NCBI GenBank assembly: GCA_963579025.1
Contig: CAUZFZ010000136.1
Span: 1 to 30,566 of the forward strand
Reading direction: 5' to 3'
DNA length: 30,566 bases
DNA from: CAUZFZ01 sp963579025
GTDB taxonomy: Bacteria > Planctomycetota > Planctomycetia > Planctomycetales > Planctomycetaceae
Positions 16,159 to 24,547 of the stretch are shown here, in pieces. Positions within the stretch are counted from its first letter, which is position 1. Every line of letters begins with the position of its first letter. The notes beneath the pieces are model-generated. The model saw only the letters and a program-made list of their open reading frames with translations. It had not been told where the DNA came from and searched no databases. The translations under genes and the position numbers were made by a program.

Positions 16159-19100
16159 TCACTTTGAAAAAGCCACAAGGAACTCCGGCGCTGGAAGGCC
16201 GATCTTGGGCAGTTCATTGATGTTGTGAGTGCCGCGGGCCCAGAGGACTTGGCCGGGGGTGCCGGTGAGGTGGCCAGCGAGGTCCCAGAGGGCGGACAGG
16301 TTCTCCGGGTCGTGCCAGTCGGCATCGGTCCAGTCACTGAAGCGTTTGGACCAGAGTTCGAAGCGGGGAAGCAGGCAGTAGATGTGCGGCACTCCGAACG
16401 TCTCCTGGAGGAACTCGGCGTGCGCTGGCCACACGTCGTGCAGGGCGGGCAAGAGGAACGACGCGACGCCCAGCGGTCGGTACCAGCGGTCGCTTCTCCA
16501 CTCGCTGCATTGCCGACGCAATTGACCCAGCAGCACCGCCGTCATGGGAAACGTCAGGTCGTACCCTCGCTGGATTAACTCTGCCGGTGTCTCGCCCTGC
16601 GGATCGGTGAAACTGACCGTTCGGTCGTCGTTTTCGAATTCAAACTCGACAAGCCCAGGTGCCAGCAGGATCGAATCCCCAATGAGCCCTCGCAACAAGA
16701 ATAGTCCGAATGGCGGCCAGCTTGATACAAGTTGCGGGCGAAATCCTTCCTGGAGGCTTGAGCTTTGTGCGCAGCGGTCAAGCGTTGTGAAGGTTCTTGA
16801 AAAGGCAAATTGAAAGTCATTGGATTCGTCATCAACAATGCGCTTGCTCACGTCTTTGTCCCGAAGTTGTTCAAACAACACGGACGCCAAGTCACACGCA
16901 TCTTCCTCTGCAGCTGGACGACGAGTAGTCTGCTTGAAGTCCAGTGACCCGCTATAAACCGTGATTGATGCCCTTTCGCGCGGGTCTCGTGTGAGGCAAA
17001 CCTTTCCGAGGTGCGGGATGCGAAAGCTGCTTTCGTAGTTGCGTTCACGACAAAAACGCTGGTAAGCGTAAGTAATGGCAGTGGAGTCGCCTGAGTGCCA
17101 ACTACCACTACATCCTTTCACAAAGTCAAATCTTTGAATGATCCGCCCAAGAGGATCCAATTGTTCGAACGCACCGGGCCAGCCGAAGCCACAAAGGATG
17201 TTCTGCTTGTCAGCGAAGTCAGCCACTTGCCAACTGTCGTTCAACGCACAATGGAAACGTCGGAACAAGCCCGCAATCATCTCGCGCCATCGTTGCTTAT
17301 CTGGTGGTGCGAAAGCCTTCTGTCGCGTATTTGTCAATGACGGAGCCGCGGGGCCGCGCAAATCAACCCACACCCGAGTTCCAGATTTGTGCATTACTTC
17401 TATCACGTCATCGCAAACTTCGACATCGTCGACGTGCATGCCATTGACTAACACGGGAATTCGATGGCTCAAAATCATCGGAGAACAGAGCAGTGGATCA
17501 ACGAACGCGGCAAGTTCGTGTCCGCACAGTGACGTGCGTGGCGTCGAATCCTTGTCATCGCCGCCCGCTGCAGTGGATTCGATAATCTGCCAAAGACGAA
17601 TACGACTACCAGTCGCTTCGTCGGTTTCGAAATCCACCCAGTCCCAGACAGACCAGTTCAAATCCTTGACATTTGATTCAGGACATTCCCATTCATCCAG
17701 TGTCTCGACGAGGTCGTCCCGATTGAATTGTGCCAGATTGTCGACGTGAAAACGCTCATCGATGCGCGTTGAATCTCCGGCTGACGTCTGGATAATGACG
17801 GGGTAGATCGGCCAGACGACATGGCAGGCCGCGGTCAATGGTGGATCAATTTCATCCGAAGTGACTTTGACATTGTCATTCGTATCTACCAAGCGTCTTA
17901 CGCTTTTGGTGTGGTCGAATCGCTTCGTTAGCTCTTGCGTGAATGTCGATTGATTATGCTCGATCGAAAACCGTGGCCTGACAAGTAACGTTATCTCCGT
18001 TCCTTGATGATCCAATGAGCCGTTTTGAAACCAAAACAAGCTGCCCGATCCGGCAATCGTGATGTCATGGGCAGCTCGATCAGTTTCATTTGCCGCTCCG
18101 GGTCGCGTGCGGACATGCAGCCTTTCAGAGATCATGAAACAGGACAGTATCCCAATCCCAAATATTGAAATCGGTGATACGACTTTGCCAGCGGCCTTCA
18201 TCGCGGCTCGTTCCTGGTTGAACTCCGGGCTGCGGTAGTAGCTTTTGCCGATCTGCGTGAAGTAGTTCTTGATCACCTCCTCGGTCATGCCCACGCCGTT
18301 GTCGGTCACGCGGAGCCACTGCTGACCGGTCTCCTCGTCGGTGCCCCAATCCAGCGTGACGCGCAGTTCCTCCTCGCGGCCGTCCGGTTCGCGGACCCAG
18401 CCGGGACGGATCAGCTCGCCGTCGACCGGCTCGCGGGCCTCGCCCTTCTGCTTCATCTTCAGCCGCAGTTCGCGCAGCTCCAGGGCGTCCAGGGCGTTTT
18501 GCAATAGCTCGCGGATGCAGAGGCCGGGGTCGCCGTATAGCGACTCGCCCATCAGCAGTTGCTGGATCTCGTCCTGGTCCAGCCGGAATTGCAGGTCGTG
18601 GTAGACGTATTTCGGCTGGTCGGTCAGCGGGTCGCGGGCCGGGCGGATGTCGAGGCGGGTTTGGCTGGGCAGGTGCAGGTCGTAGCGGGGCTGGGCGGCG
18701 ACGGGGAGTTGGCGGCGCTGGGCGTCCAGCTCGGTGCGTACCGCCGACAGCTCGGCGTCGATCCAGGTCTTGAATTCGCGGATGGCTTTCTCGTGGACGG
18801 GATGCTGGCACTCGGCCGAGTAGAGCAAGTCGGGTTGCTGCTTACCCTCGGGATCAACGTCCATCCGCCAGCCGACGATCGACAGGTGCTTGTTCCACTC
18901 CAGCACGCTCTGGTCGTTCTCGATGCCGAAGTGTTTGAAGAGGATGCGCGGCGCGCGGCTGGCGTCGAAGTCCATCACGTCGGCCAGGGCGAGCAGCAGG
19001 CCGGGAAACGCCAGGTTGGCCGACTCGCCGGTGGCAGTGGGTTGAAAGAAGCGGTCGTCCGGGCCACCGTCGATCAACTGCCGTCGCAGCCAGAGAGCGC

Positions 19101-19836
19101 CGCGGCCGTGGCTGATGCCGATCAGGGCCAGCGTGCGCTGGTAATCGAAGTTGCCGTATTGGAACAGGTTGTCGTCGCCGGCTTCCTGTTTGATGGCTTC
19201 GAGCCAGTGGCGAAGGCGGCGAAGTTGATCATCCTCCGTGTGCGTGTCGCGAAGATAGCTGGCAAGGATGTGGCCTTCGATGGCATCGACGCGTTTCCTT
19301 GCCTGGGCGGATTCATGCTTTGATTCGTCATCGTTCTGCGACTTGAGGTCATCGATGCGTCTTCGCCAACGCGCGATCTGGCGGAGTTCCTCATCGAAAC
19401 GACTGCGATAGCTGGCGAAGTGCTTTCCCTGCTCCGTCGATTCGTCGAGCAGCGTCTCGTGCTCTTCCCCTGACAGTGCCATACCGAGGTCGTGTGTCCA
19501 CGCTGCCAGAATCGGCAACGCGCAATCCAGAGGGTCGAGCTGAGCCACGACCTCGTCGGGCACCAATGCATCCATGATCGTAAGGACGTTAAGGAAGTGG
19601 CGTTCCTCATGCAGCGTGTACTGAGGCATGAAGCGGCAGACCTGAGTGCTGATCCACTTCGCCCTGTCGATGACCTTCCGAATACTGGCCTTCAGGTGAT
19701 CGATCGACGCCTTACGGTCGGCTGAAGGAGCCTCTACTGCCAGGTCATCGAGTCGTCGCCAGAACCGGGACTGGTCCATCGCGTCAAGCTGCGCAGGACG
19801 CTGTCCGTCAACCAGGTATCGCCGCCGTTTCGCCAT
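16159..19836 (-). CDS. Large HD domain - GHKL (Hsp90-like) ATPase protein, 1225 residues
   Basis: The N-terminal third looks like an HD-family metal-dependent hydrolase: 'LHEERHFLNVL' (His76, His80) and 'AAWTHDLGMA' (His115, Asp116), with further His at 'ISHGRGALW' and 'ADVMDFD'. Then comes a GHKL ATPase domain: N-box 'RELLQNALDAL' (Asn447), 'DNGVGM' (512-517), 'IGKSYYRS', and 'FGIGILSCF' near 558. This is the Hsp90/MutL-like nucleotide site with its lid. About 600 residues follow with no motif I recognise. Such HD plus Hsp90-like fusions are known in predicted bacterial conflict systems, so a defence or stress role is possible but unproven. The gene stands alone between two partial repeat copies. 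Its codon use changes along its length: the part around 18400-19100 is very GC-rich, while 16750-18150 is not. The SD is weak. Confidence 0.8.
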   Translation of the reverse strand: MAKRRRYLVDGQRPAQLDAMDQSRFWRRLDDLAVEAPSADRKASIDHLKASIRKVIDRAKWISTQVCRFMPQYTLHEERHFLNVLTIMDALVPDEVVAQLDPLDCALPILAAWTHDLGMALSGEEHETLLDESTEQGKHFASYRSRFDEELRQIARWRRRIDDLKSQNDDESKHESAQARKRVDAIEGHILASYLRDTHTEDDQLRRLRHWLEAIKQEAGDDNLFQYGNFDYQRTLALIGISHGRGALWLRRQLIDGGPDDRFFQPTATGESANLAFPGLLLALADVMDFDASRAPRILFKHFGIENDQSVLEWNKHLSIVGWRMDVDPEGKQQPDLLYSAECQHPVHEKAIREFKTWIDAELSAVRTELDAQRRQLPVAAQPRYDLHLPSQTRLDIRPARDPLTDQPKYVYHDLQFRLDQDEIQQLLMGESLYGDPGLCIRELLQNALDALELRELRLKMKQKGEAREPVDGELIRPGWVREPDGREEELRVTLDWGTDEETGQQWLRVTDNGVGMTEEVIKNYFTQIGKSYYRSPEFNQERAAMKAAGKVVSPISIFGIGILSCFMISERLHVRTRPGAANETDRAAHDITIAGSGSLFWFQNGSLDHQGTEITLLVRPRFSIEHNQSTFTQELTKRFDHTKSVRRLVDTNDNVKVTSDEIDPPLTAACHVVWPIYPVIIQTSAGDSTRIDERFHVDNLAQFNRDDLVETLDEWECPESNVKDLNWSVWDWVDFETDEATGSRIRLWQIIESTAAGGDDKDSTPRTSLCGHELAAFVDPLLCSPMILSHRIPVLVNGMHVDDVEVCDDVIEVMHKSGTRVWVDLRGPAAPSLTNTRQKAFAPPDKQRWREMIAGLFRRFHCALNDSWQVADFADKQNILCGFGWPGAFEQLDPLGRIIQRFDFVKGCSGSWHSGDSTAITYAYQRFCRERNYESSFRIPHLGKVCLTRDPRERASITVYSGSLDFKQTTRRPAAEEDACDLASVLFEQLRDKDVSKRIVDDESNDFQFAFSRTFTTLDRCAQSSSLQEGFRPQLVSSWPPFGLFLLRGLIGDSILLAPGLVEFEFENDDRTVSFTDPQGETPAELIQRGYDLTFPMTAVLLGQLRRQCSEWRSDRWYRPLGVASFLLPALHDVWPAHAEFLQETFGVPHIYCLLPRFELWSKRFSDWTDADWHDPENLSALWDLAGHLTGTPGQVLWARGTHNINELPKIGLPAPEFLVAFSK

Positions 19837-20055
19837 TGCCGACCCGTTCGATTACAGATCATCTGTCTGTCACTGTTCGAAATTATCAATTCCATAAAAC
19901 TACTGTGCAAGTCTGACGATCTGCAGAATGAAGGCGGAGAACACGATTTCTGGTCTCCGCTCTCACGCGGGGTGGCGCAGGTTGATTCGTGGTGACGAGG
20001 GGTGGCCCTGTTGCTTGCAACCACGGCGGCGCAGCCGAAAGATGCCCGAGTAAAA

Positions 20056-20168
20056 GGGGACGCAAGTCATTTCTGGAAAGAATGAGTCGCAGGGTGGCTC
20101 GACCACTTGTGCTCGCGTGCCGGAGGCGCAGGATGCTCCTCCCTGCGCGGGCTTCGCAGGGTTCAGGG
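20056..20168. repeat. Left portion of the 272-bp element
   Basis: From ggggacgcaagtcattt to cttcgcagggttcagg it matches the left part of the copy at 12038-12309, same orientation, and then stops matching. The break falls at the same internal box where the copy at 15952 begins. The rest of the gap 19837-20244 shows nothing else recognisable. Confidence 0.8.
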
Positions 20169-20244
20169 GTCTTTTTCCAGCCAATGTCGGCCATCCTGGG
20201 ATACGAAGGAGTCTGGAGAAGCCGGCCATCGTGCCCCGACCCGT

Positions 20245-22476
20245 TTACTTCACCGTCGGAAGCAGCACGCAGATAATCTCGCTGTCGCTGCGGGCATAGA
20301 CGCAGTTGCCTGCATACGCAGGGTGTGCCCACGTGCGGCCGATGATTTTCGTACGAGACTCTTCGACGTAGCTGTCGGTGTTCAGGCGCACCAGGATCGG
20401 GTCTCCGTCTGAGTTCATCGCGATGGCACGGTTCCCGTCGTTCAGCCAGACCAGCGTTGCCTGCGGATTGCGGCCCTTGGGCGTCAGGCGGTTGTCGTCG
20501 TCCCATAGCTTCCTGCCGGACGCAAGATCGAAGCACGTCAGGCCGTGGCGTTTGTCAATCAGCCAGGCGTGACCGTCGCGGAACAGCGGCTGGGACATCA
20601 GCCCGCGCAGGTTCCGGCGATCCCGCCAGACGACCTCGGCCTCGGTCCGGGAATTGCCTGGCCGAATCGCCAGGCTGCCGTCGTAGTAACTGCTGACCAG
20701 GATCAGGCCGTCCTCGAAAATCGGGTTGGCGATAGCCGTTCCGTAGTTCACTTCAAACGGGATCGTCCACAACTCTGTTCCCGTCCGGGGGTCGAGCCCG
20801 CGTACGTTGCTCGGCGTCCAGCCAACCAGTTGTCGCGTTCCGTCATGGTCGATCAGGATCGGCGTCGCATAGCCGGCTGCGTCGGGCAGACTTCGCCAGC
20901 GTTCTTCTCCAGTACTTCGATCGAACGCGATGTAACAGCCATCCGGCTCCGCTCCGGCATGAATGATCACCAGCCCTTCAAAGATCAGCGGCGAGGCGCT
21001 CAGACCCCACAACGGAACTCGTGCTCCAAAATCAGCGGCCAGATCTTTTTTCCACACGACCTCGCCATTCGCCGCGTCGAGGCAGTGCAGATGACCAACC
21101 GCCCCCAGCGTGTAAACACGTCCGCGAAACACGGTGGGAGTTGAACGGGGACCGTTCCCGTAAGCGACATCTCGATAGACGACCGGCCAGGTATGTTCCC
21201 ACAGCGGCCGGCCACTGATCGCGTCGCAGCACAGCACACGCTCGGTGTCTTCGGCCCATGTCAGGCGGTCCATGACGTAGACGCGTCCGCCTGACACCGC
21301 GATGCCGCCGTAGCCGCCACCGATGGTCTGCTGCCAGACGCGCGATAAGCCTCCTGCGGGCCACACTGGCGGCAGCTTTGGTCCGCGCCATGTGCCATTA
21401 CCACGCGGTCCGCGCCAGCGGGGCCAGTCTTCGCCGACTGCTGGATCAGGTCGTCGGGAAACCGGCACGGTTGCCGACGGTGTTGAAGGATTCGTATGAC
21501 GTCCGGTCGCCGTCGCCACGTATGGGGCCAGACGGGCTCCTTCGGAAGTTAACTCGCACACCACTCGGCAGCCCAGCGCGTAGAAGCGTCCCTCTGGAAG
21601 ATCCGCATAGCGGAATGCGCTGCGACAATCCCGAGCATCGCTGTACCAGTCGCCGCCGCGGATCACGGGAGACGTGCCCTGTTCCGGACCCTGCGGATCC
21701 ACGATGGGAGACACTCGGTAGTAATCGCGGTCGAACCGGTCCGCGCACCACTCATTCAGGTTGCCGTGCATGTCGTACAGACCGAACGCATTCGGCTTGT
21801 ACGACCCGACCGTCGTCGTCCGATTCAGAAACGGTCCTTTCCGCGCGTTCCCGAACGGGTAATTCCCGTTGAAGTTCGACTGAGTCGAAGACAGGGAATT
21901 GCCCGCATGAAACACTGTTGTCGTGCCCGCCCGGCAGGCGTATTCCCATTCGGCTTCGGTCGGCAGCCGGTAGACGCGGCCCGCCTTCTGTTCGCTCGGC
22001 AGTTTCGACAGGCGTCGACAGAACTCGACGGCGGTGTACCACGTGATGTTGTCTGCCGGCAGGCGCGAGCAGTCCAGGTCCCGCGGTGCGTCCTGCAGCA
22101 GCCGCGTCCGAGTGAATGAGCTGGGGTTGGTTCCCATCACCCCTGCGTATTCCGCCTGCGTCACTTCGTAGACGCCCATGTAAAACGATTTGCTGATTTG
22201 CACGCGATGCTGTGGCTGTTCGTCCTCTCGCGCGCCGGCATCGGCTGCAGCAGATCCCATCAGGAATTCGCCGGCCGGTATCCGGGTCAGCTGCATGCCG
22301 ATCGAGCTGGTGATTGTCCTGGCTGGCTGATCGGCATTCGGTTCGGCAGCAAGCCCCGGTTCGCCAGGTGCCGCCAGGCCGATCGCCGACAGCACAACGA
22401 GAACGCCGGGCAGGCATGTACACGACCTGGAACGGCTCGGTTGCGTGTGCTCGCTCCAACGGTTGAGTGAGGGCAT
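20245..22476 (-). CDS. Secreted SUMF1/formylglycine-enzyme-like domain fused to a PQQ-type beta-propeller
   Basis: From ATG 22474-22476 the protein has a signal segment ('CLPGVLVVLSAIGLAAPG'). A SUMF1/FGE-sulfatase fold follows (about 55-320): 'RIPAGEFLMGS', 'YEVTQAEYAGVM', 'YRLPTEAEWEYACRAG', 'YDMHGNLNEWCAD' and 'IRGGDWYSDARDCRSAFR'. From about residue 349 there are PQQ/WD-like propeller repeats ('DWPRWRGPRGNGTW', then repeated 'DA.NGEVVWKKDL'-type strands) to the end. In true formylglycine-generating enzymes two Cys near the C-terminal end of the domain do the chemistry. Here only one Cys is in the usual 'DCRSAF' place, so activity on sulfatases is doubtful and a binding role is as likely. 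A longer TTG-started reading to 22620 exists but would bury the signal peptide. Confidence 0.85.
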   Translation of the reverse strand: MPSLNRWSEHTQPSRSRSCTCLPGVLVVLSAIGLAAPGEPGLAAEPNADQPARTITSSIGMQLTRIPAGEFLMGSAAADAGAREDEQPQHRVQISKSFYMGVYEVTQAEYAGVMGTNPSSFTRTRLLQDAPRDLDCSRLPADNITWYTAVEFCRRLSKLPSEQKAGRVYRLPTEAEWEYACRAGTTTVFHAGNSLSSTQSNFNGNYPFGNARKGPFLNRTTTVGSYKPNAFGLYDMHGNLNEWCADRFDRDYYRVSPIVDPQGPEQGTSPVIRGGDWYSDARDCRSAFRYADLPEGRFYALGCRVVCELTSEGARLAPYVATATGRHTNPSTPSATVPVSRRPDPAVGEDWPRWRGPRGNGTWRGPKLPPVWPAGGLSRVWQQTIGGGYGGIAVSGGRVYVMDRLTWAEDTERVLCCDAISGRPLWEHTWPVVYRDVAYGNGPRSTPTVFRGRVYTLGAVGHLHCLDAANGEVVWKKDLAADFGARVPLWGLSASPLIFEGLVIIHAGAEPDGCYIAFDRSTGEERWRSLPDAAGYATPILIDHDGTRQLVGWTPSNVRGLDPRTGTELWTIPFEVNYGTAIANPIFEDGLILVSSYYDGSLAIRPGNSRTEAEVVWRDRRNLRGLMSQPLFRDGHAWLIDKRHGLTCFDLASGRKLWDDDNRLTPKGRNPQATLVWLNDGNRAIAMNSDGDPILVRLNTDSYVEESRTKIIGRTWAHPAYAGNCVYARSDSEIICVLLPTVK

Positions 22477-22661
22477 GGGATTCACGAGTGACAGCAGAAC
22501 GGAAGTGAAACTTGACCCGGGTTGCAGGTTGACGAACAGAGGACTGCAGTCCGGTCTGCCAGGCCGGGAAACACTCACAGCGCAGGCCGCCAATTGAAAC
22601 CCCCCGCTCGCTGTTGTCAAGCGGGGTCGACCCGTTCGCTGTGCAAACGGCCGCTCCCTGT

Positions 22662-23465
22662 TCAGGCATCCGGCGATCCCGTGATCTGATCGCCTCGAAA
22701 CTGATGATCCTCATTGAACAGCCGCCGGTAACTCAGCAACACCGCCCCGACTGTGCCCAGGGCCGTCGCCGCGGCAATCAGAAACATGATGACGATCTGG
22801 TAGCGGACGGCTTGAAGCGGAGACACACCAGAGAGCAACTGGCCAGTCATCATTCCGGGAAGACTGACGATGCCGACGACCATCATCGAGTTGATGATCG
22901 GGATCATGCCGGTGTGAATGGCCTGACGTATAATGCCGCGGGCGGCTTCCCAACGAGTGGCTCCCAGTGTCAGCATGGCTTCCACTTGATCTCGACGCGT
23001 TGCCAGTTGCTCGCTCAGGCGGTTGAGTCCAAGCGAGATTCCGTTGAGCGAATTGCCGAGAATCATTCCCGCCAGCGGGATCGCGTACTGCGGGTGATAC
23101 CACGGTTGAACGTCTCGCATGATGACCAATAGCGCGTACGCGGCGACGATCCACGAGCTGGACCAGACCGCGATAATGCTGTCGACGTAGACGCCGCGAT
23201 ACCGGCGATCCATACGGCCGACCGCGGCGACACCGGCAATGATCGTCATCACCAGCAATAGTGCCAGCACTATGTACCATTCGCGTACCGCGAACACAGA
23301 TTCCAGCACCAGACCGACCAGTAGCAATTGCACAATGGTGCGGACCGATGCGAGCAACAGCGATCGCTCCAGCCGCAAACCGAGTGCGATGGAGATGACG
23401 CCGTTGACGATGATCAAAGCGGCGGCCAGTCCAAGATCGACGTATGAAAGCTCGATGTACTTCAT
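22662..23465 (-). CDS. fetB: FetB/YbbM-family ABC exporter permease
   Basis: The protein has 267 residues with about six or seven hydrophobic segments, beginning 'YVDLGLAAALIIVNGVISI'. It contains the family hallmark stretches 'ALGLRLERSLLLASVRT..QL' and 'GNSLNG..LGLNRL', and the cytoplasmic 'EAMLTLGATRWEAAR' coupling region. 'GIVSLPGMMTGQLLSG' is highly characteristic of UPF0014/FetB. In E. coli FetAB exports iron and protects against peroxide stress. The start ATG overlaps the stop of fetA by four bases (ATGA), so the two are translated together. Confidence 0.88.
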   Translation of the reverse strand: MKYIELSYVDLGLAAALIIVNGVISIALGLRLERSLLLASVRTIVQLLLVGLVLESVFAVREWYIVLALLLVMTIIAGVAAVGRMDRRYRGVYVDSIIAVWSSSWIVAAYALLVIMRDVQPWYHPQYAIPLAGMILGNSLNGISLGLNRLSEQLATRRDQVEAMLTLGATRWEAARGIIRQAIHTGMIPIINSMMVVGIVSLPGMMTGQLLSGVSPLQAVRYQIVIMFLIAAATALGTVGAVLLSYRRLFNEDHQFRGDQITGSPDA

Positions 23466-24169
23466 GGCGATGGCTCCGAACCTTCGGCATCGTCATCAGC
23501 AATCTGCCCGTCGCTCATGTTGACGACTCGATCTGAGACGCGACCGACCTGCTCTTCGTCATGGCTGACCCAGACAACGGCACGATCGTCTGGCGAATCG
23601 TCGAACCAGTTGGTCACCAGCTTCTCGAGTAGCTGCGTCGATACGACATCAAGTGCGGCAGTGGGCTCGTCGAGCAAGAGCACAATCGGCCGCAACTGGA
23701 TGGCCCGCAGCAGAGCGACAATCTGTGCTTCGCCGCCGGACAGGTCTCGCACAGACCGATTTAGAAACGTCTCATCGCGGTTGACTTGTGCAAGTAGAGA
23801 ACCGACATCCTCGCCACGAAATTCACGCTGTTGATGAACCCGAAGCGAAAACGGAAAACGAAGATTGTCCTCGACCGTGCCCTCTGTGAGTGCAGGGCGT
23901 TGATGCAGGTAGATGGCCTGCTGTCGAAACCGCGGGACGTCGTCACCACGAATCGGCTCGCCTCGCCAGAGAACTTCGCCAGTGTCGATGCAATCAAGTC
24001 GTGCCAGTGCCCGCAACAACAGCGTCTTACCGGAGCCGGTCGGTCCAACAATCGCCAGCCGGTCGCTGGCGTGAATCGCGAAGCAAATGTCTCGCAGAAG
24101 CCAGTTCTCGGAGTTCGGTTCGCGACGACCGAGGCGGCGTGCTTCCAGCAGCGGGCAGGCGTCGATCAT
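23462..24169 (-). CDS. fetA: FetA/YbbL-family ABC transporter ATPase
   Basis: The protein has 235 residues from ATG 24167-24169. Walker A is 'GPTGSGKT' (42-49), the Q-loop is in 'YLHQRP' (Gln90), the signature is 'LSGGE' (143-147), Walker B is 'IVLLLDEPT' (162-170) and the switch His is in 'WVSHDEEQ' (His203). It is an intact ATPase, paired with the FetB permease by a four-base overlap. A longer frame to 24355 exists, but its extra residues are not ABC-like and overlap another small ORF whose stop overlaps this ATG. That makes 24169 the better start even though no strong SD is seen. Confidence 0.88.
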   Translation of the reverse strand: MIDACPLLEARRLGRREPNSENWLLRDICFAIHASDRLAIVGPTGSGKTLLLRALARLDCIDTGEVLWRGEPIRGDDVPRFRQQAIYLHQRPALTEGTVEDNLRFPFSLRVHQQREFRGEDVGSLLAQVNRDETFLNRSVRDLSGGEAQIVALLRAIQLRPIVLLLDEPTAALDVVSTQLLEKLVTNWFDDSPDDRAVVWVSHDEEQVGRVSDRVVNMSDGQIADDDAEGSEPSP

Positions 24170-24381
24170 GGCTGGGCGATCGTTGACGTCAGGACGAAAC
24201 CGGTTCGTGTGCGGAGAACATCGACGATCGATGCCGAATCCTGAATCTGGTGGTACATCATACCGTCCCCCTGTGGTGTGACCGTCAGCGTGTGCCACTT
24301 CCATGAAAAGTTGTTGCCTGTCAAACGAGATTGGCCGACTTCGCGAGATCCCCATTCTTCTATCCGAATCGCACGCGGCAT
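24166..24381 (-). CDS. Small protein of unknown function, 71 residues, first gene of the fet cluster
   Basis: The ORF runs from ATG 24379-24381 to a TGA that overlaps the fetA ATG by four bases, the same coupling seen between fetA and fetB. It has no signal peptide and no known motif; aromatic residues cluster in 'NNFSWKWHTLTV', followed by 'GMMYHQIQ'. No SD is evident. The overlap is the main reason to believe it. It could be a regulator or accessory of the exporter, or an upstream coupling peptide. Confidence 0.5.
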   Translation of the reverse strand: MPRAIRIEEWGSREVGQSRLTGNNFSWKWHTLTVTPQGDGMMYHQIQDSASIVDVLRTRTGFVLTSTIAQP

Positions 24382-24547
24382 TGCTATCTGACGGTGGAGT
24401 TGGCCGGCTCTTCGCTATGAGCGCCGCTTGAAAACGTATTCATGTTCCGCGCCGTGCCGTTGCCGAATTCCATGCAGAAGCTCACCATGCTGGTTTGGAT
24501 GTTCGCTGTCTTCTGTTCAAGCCCAAAGTCACCGCAGGGAGTGAGCC

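Noticed and set aside
18125..19323. Long open frames in other registers across the GC-rich part of the HD-GHKL gene
   Set aside because: They are low-complexity Arg/Pro/Ala translations typical of shadow frames in very GC-rich DNA.
22477..22620. N-terminal extension of the SUMF1-PQQ protein to the TTG at 22618-22620
   Set aside because: It would place 48 extra residues before a good signal peptide; ATG 22474-22476 gives a normal secreted protein.
24170..24355. N-terminal extension of FetA
   Set aside because: The extra residues are not ABC-like, and a four-base overlap with the upstream small ORF supports the ATG at 24169.
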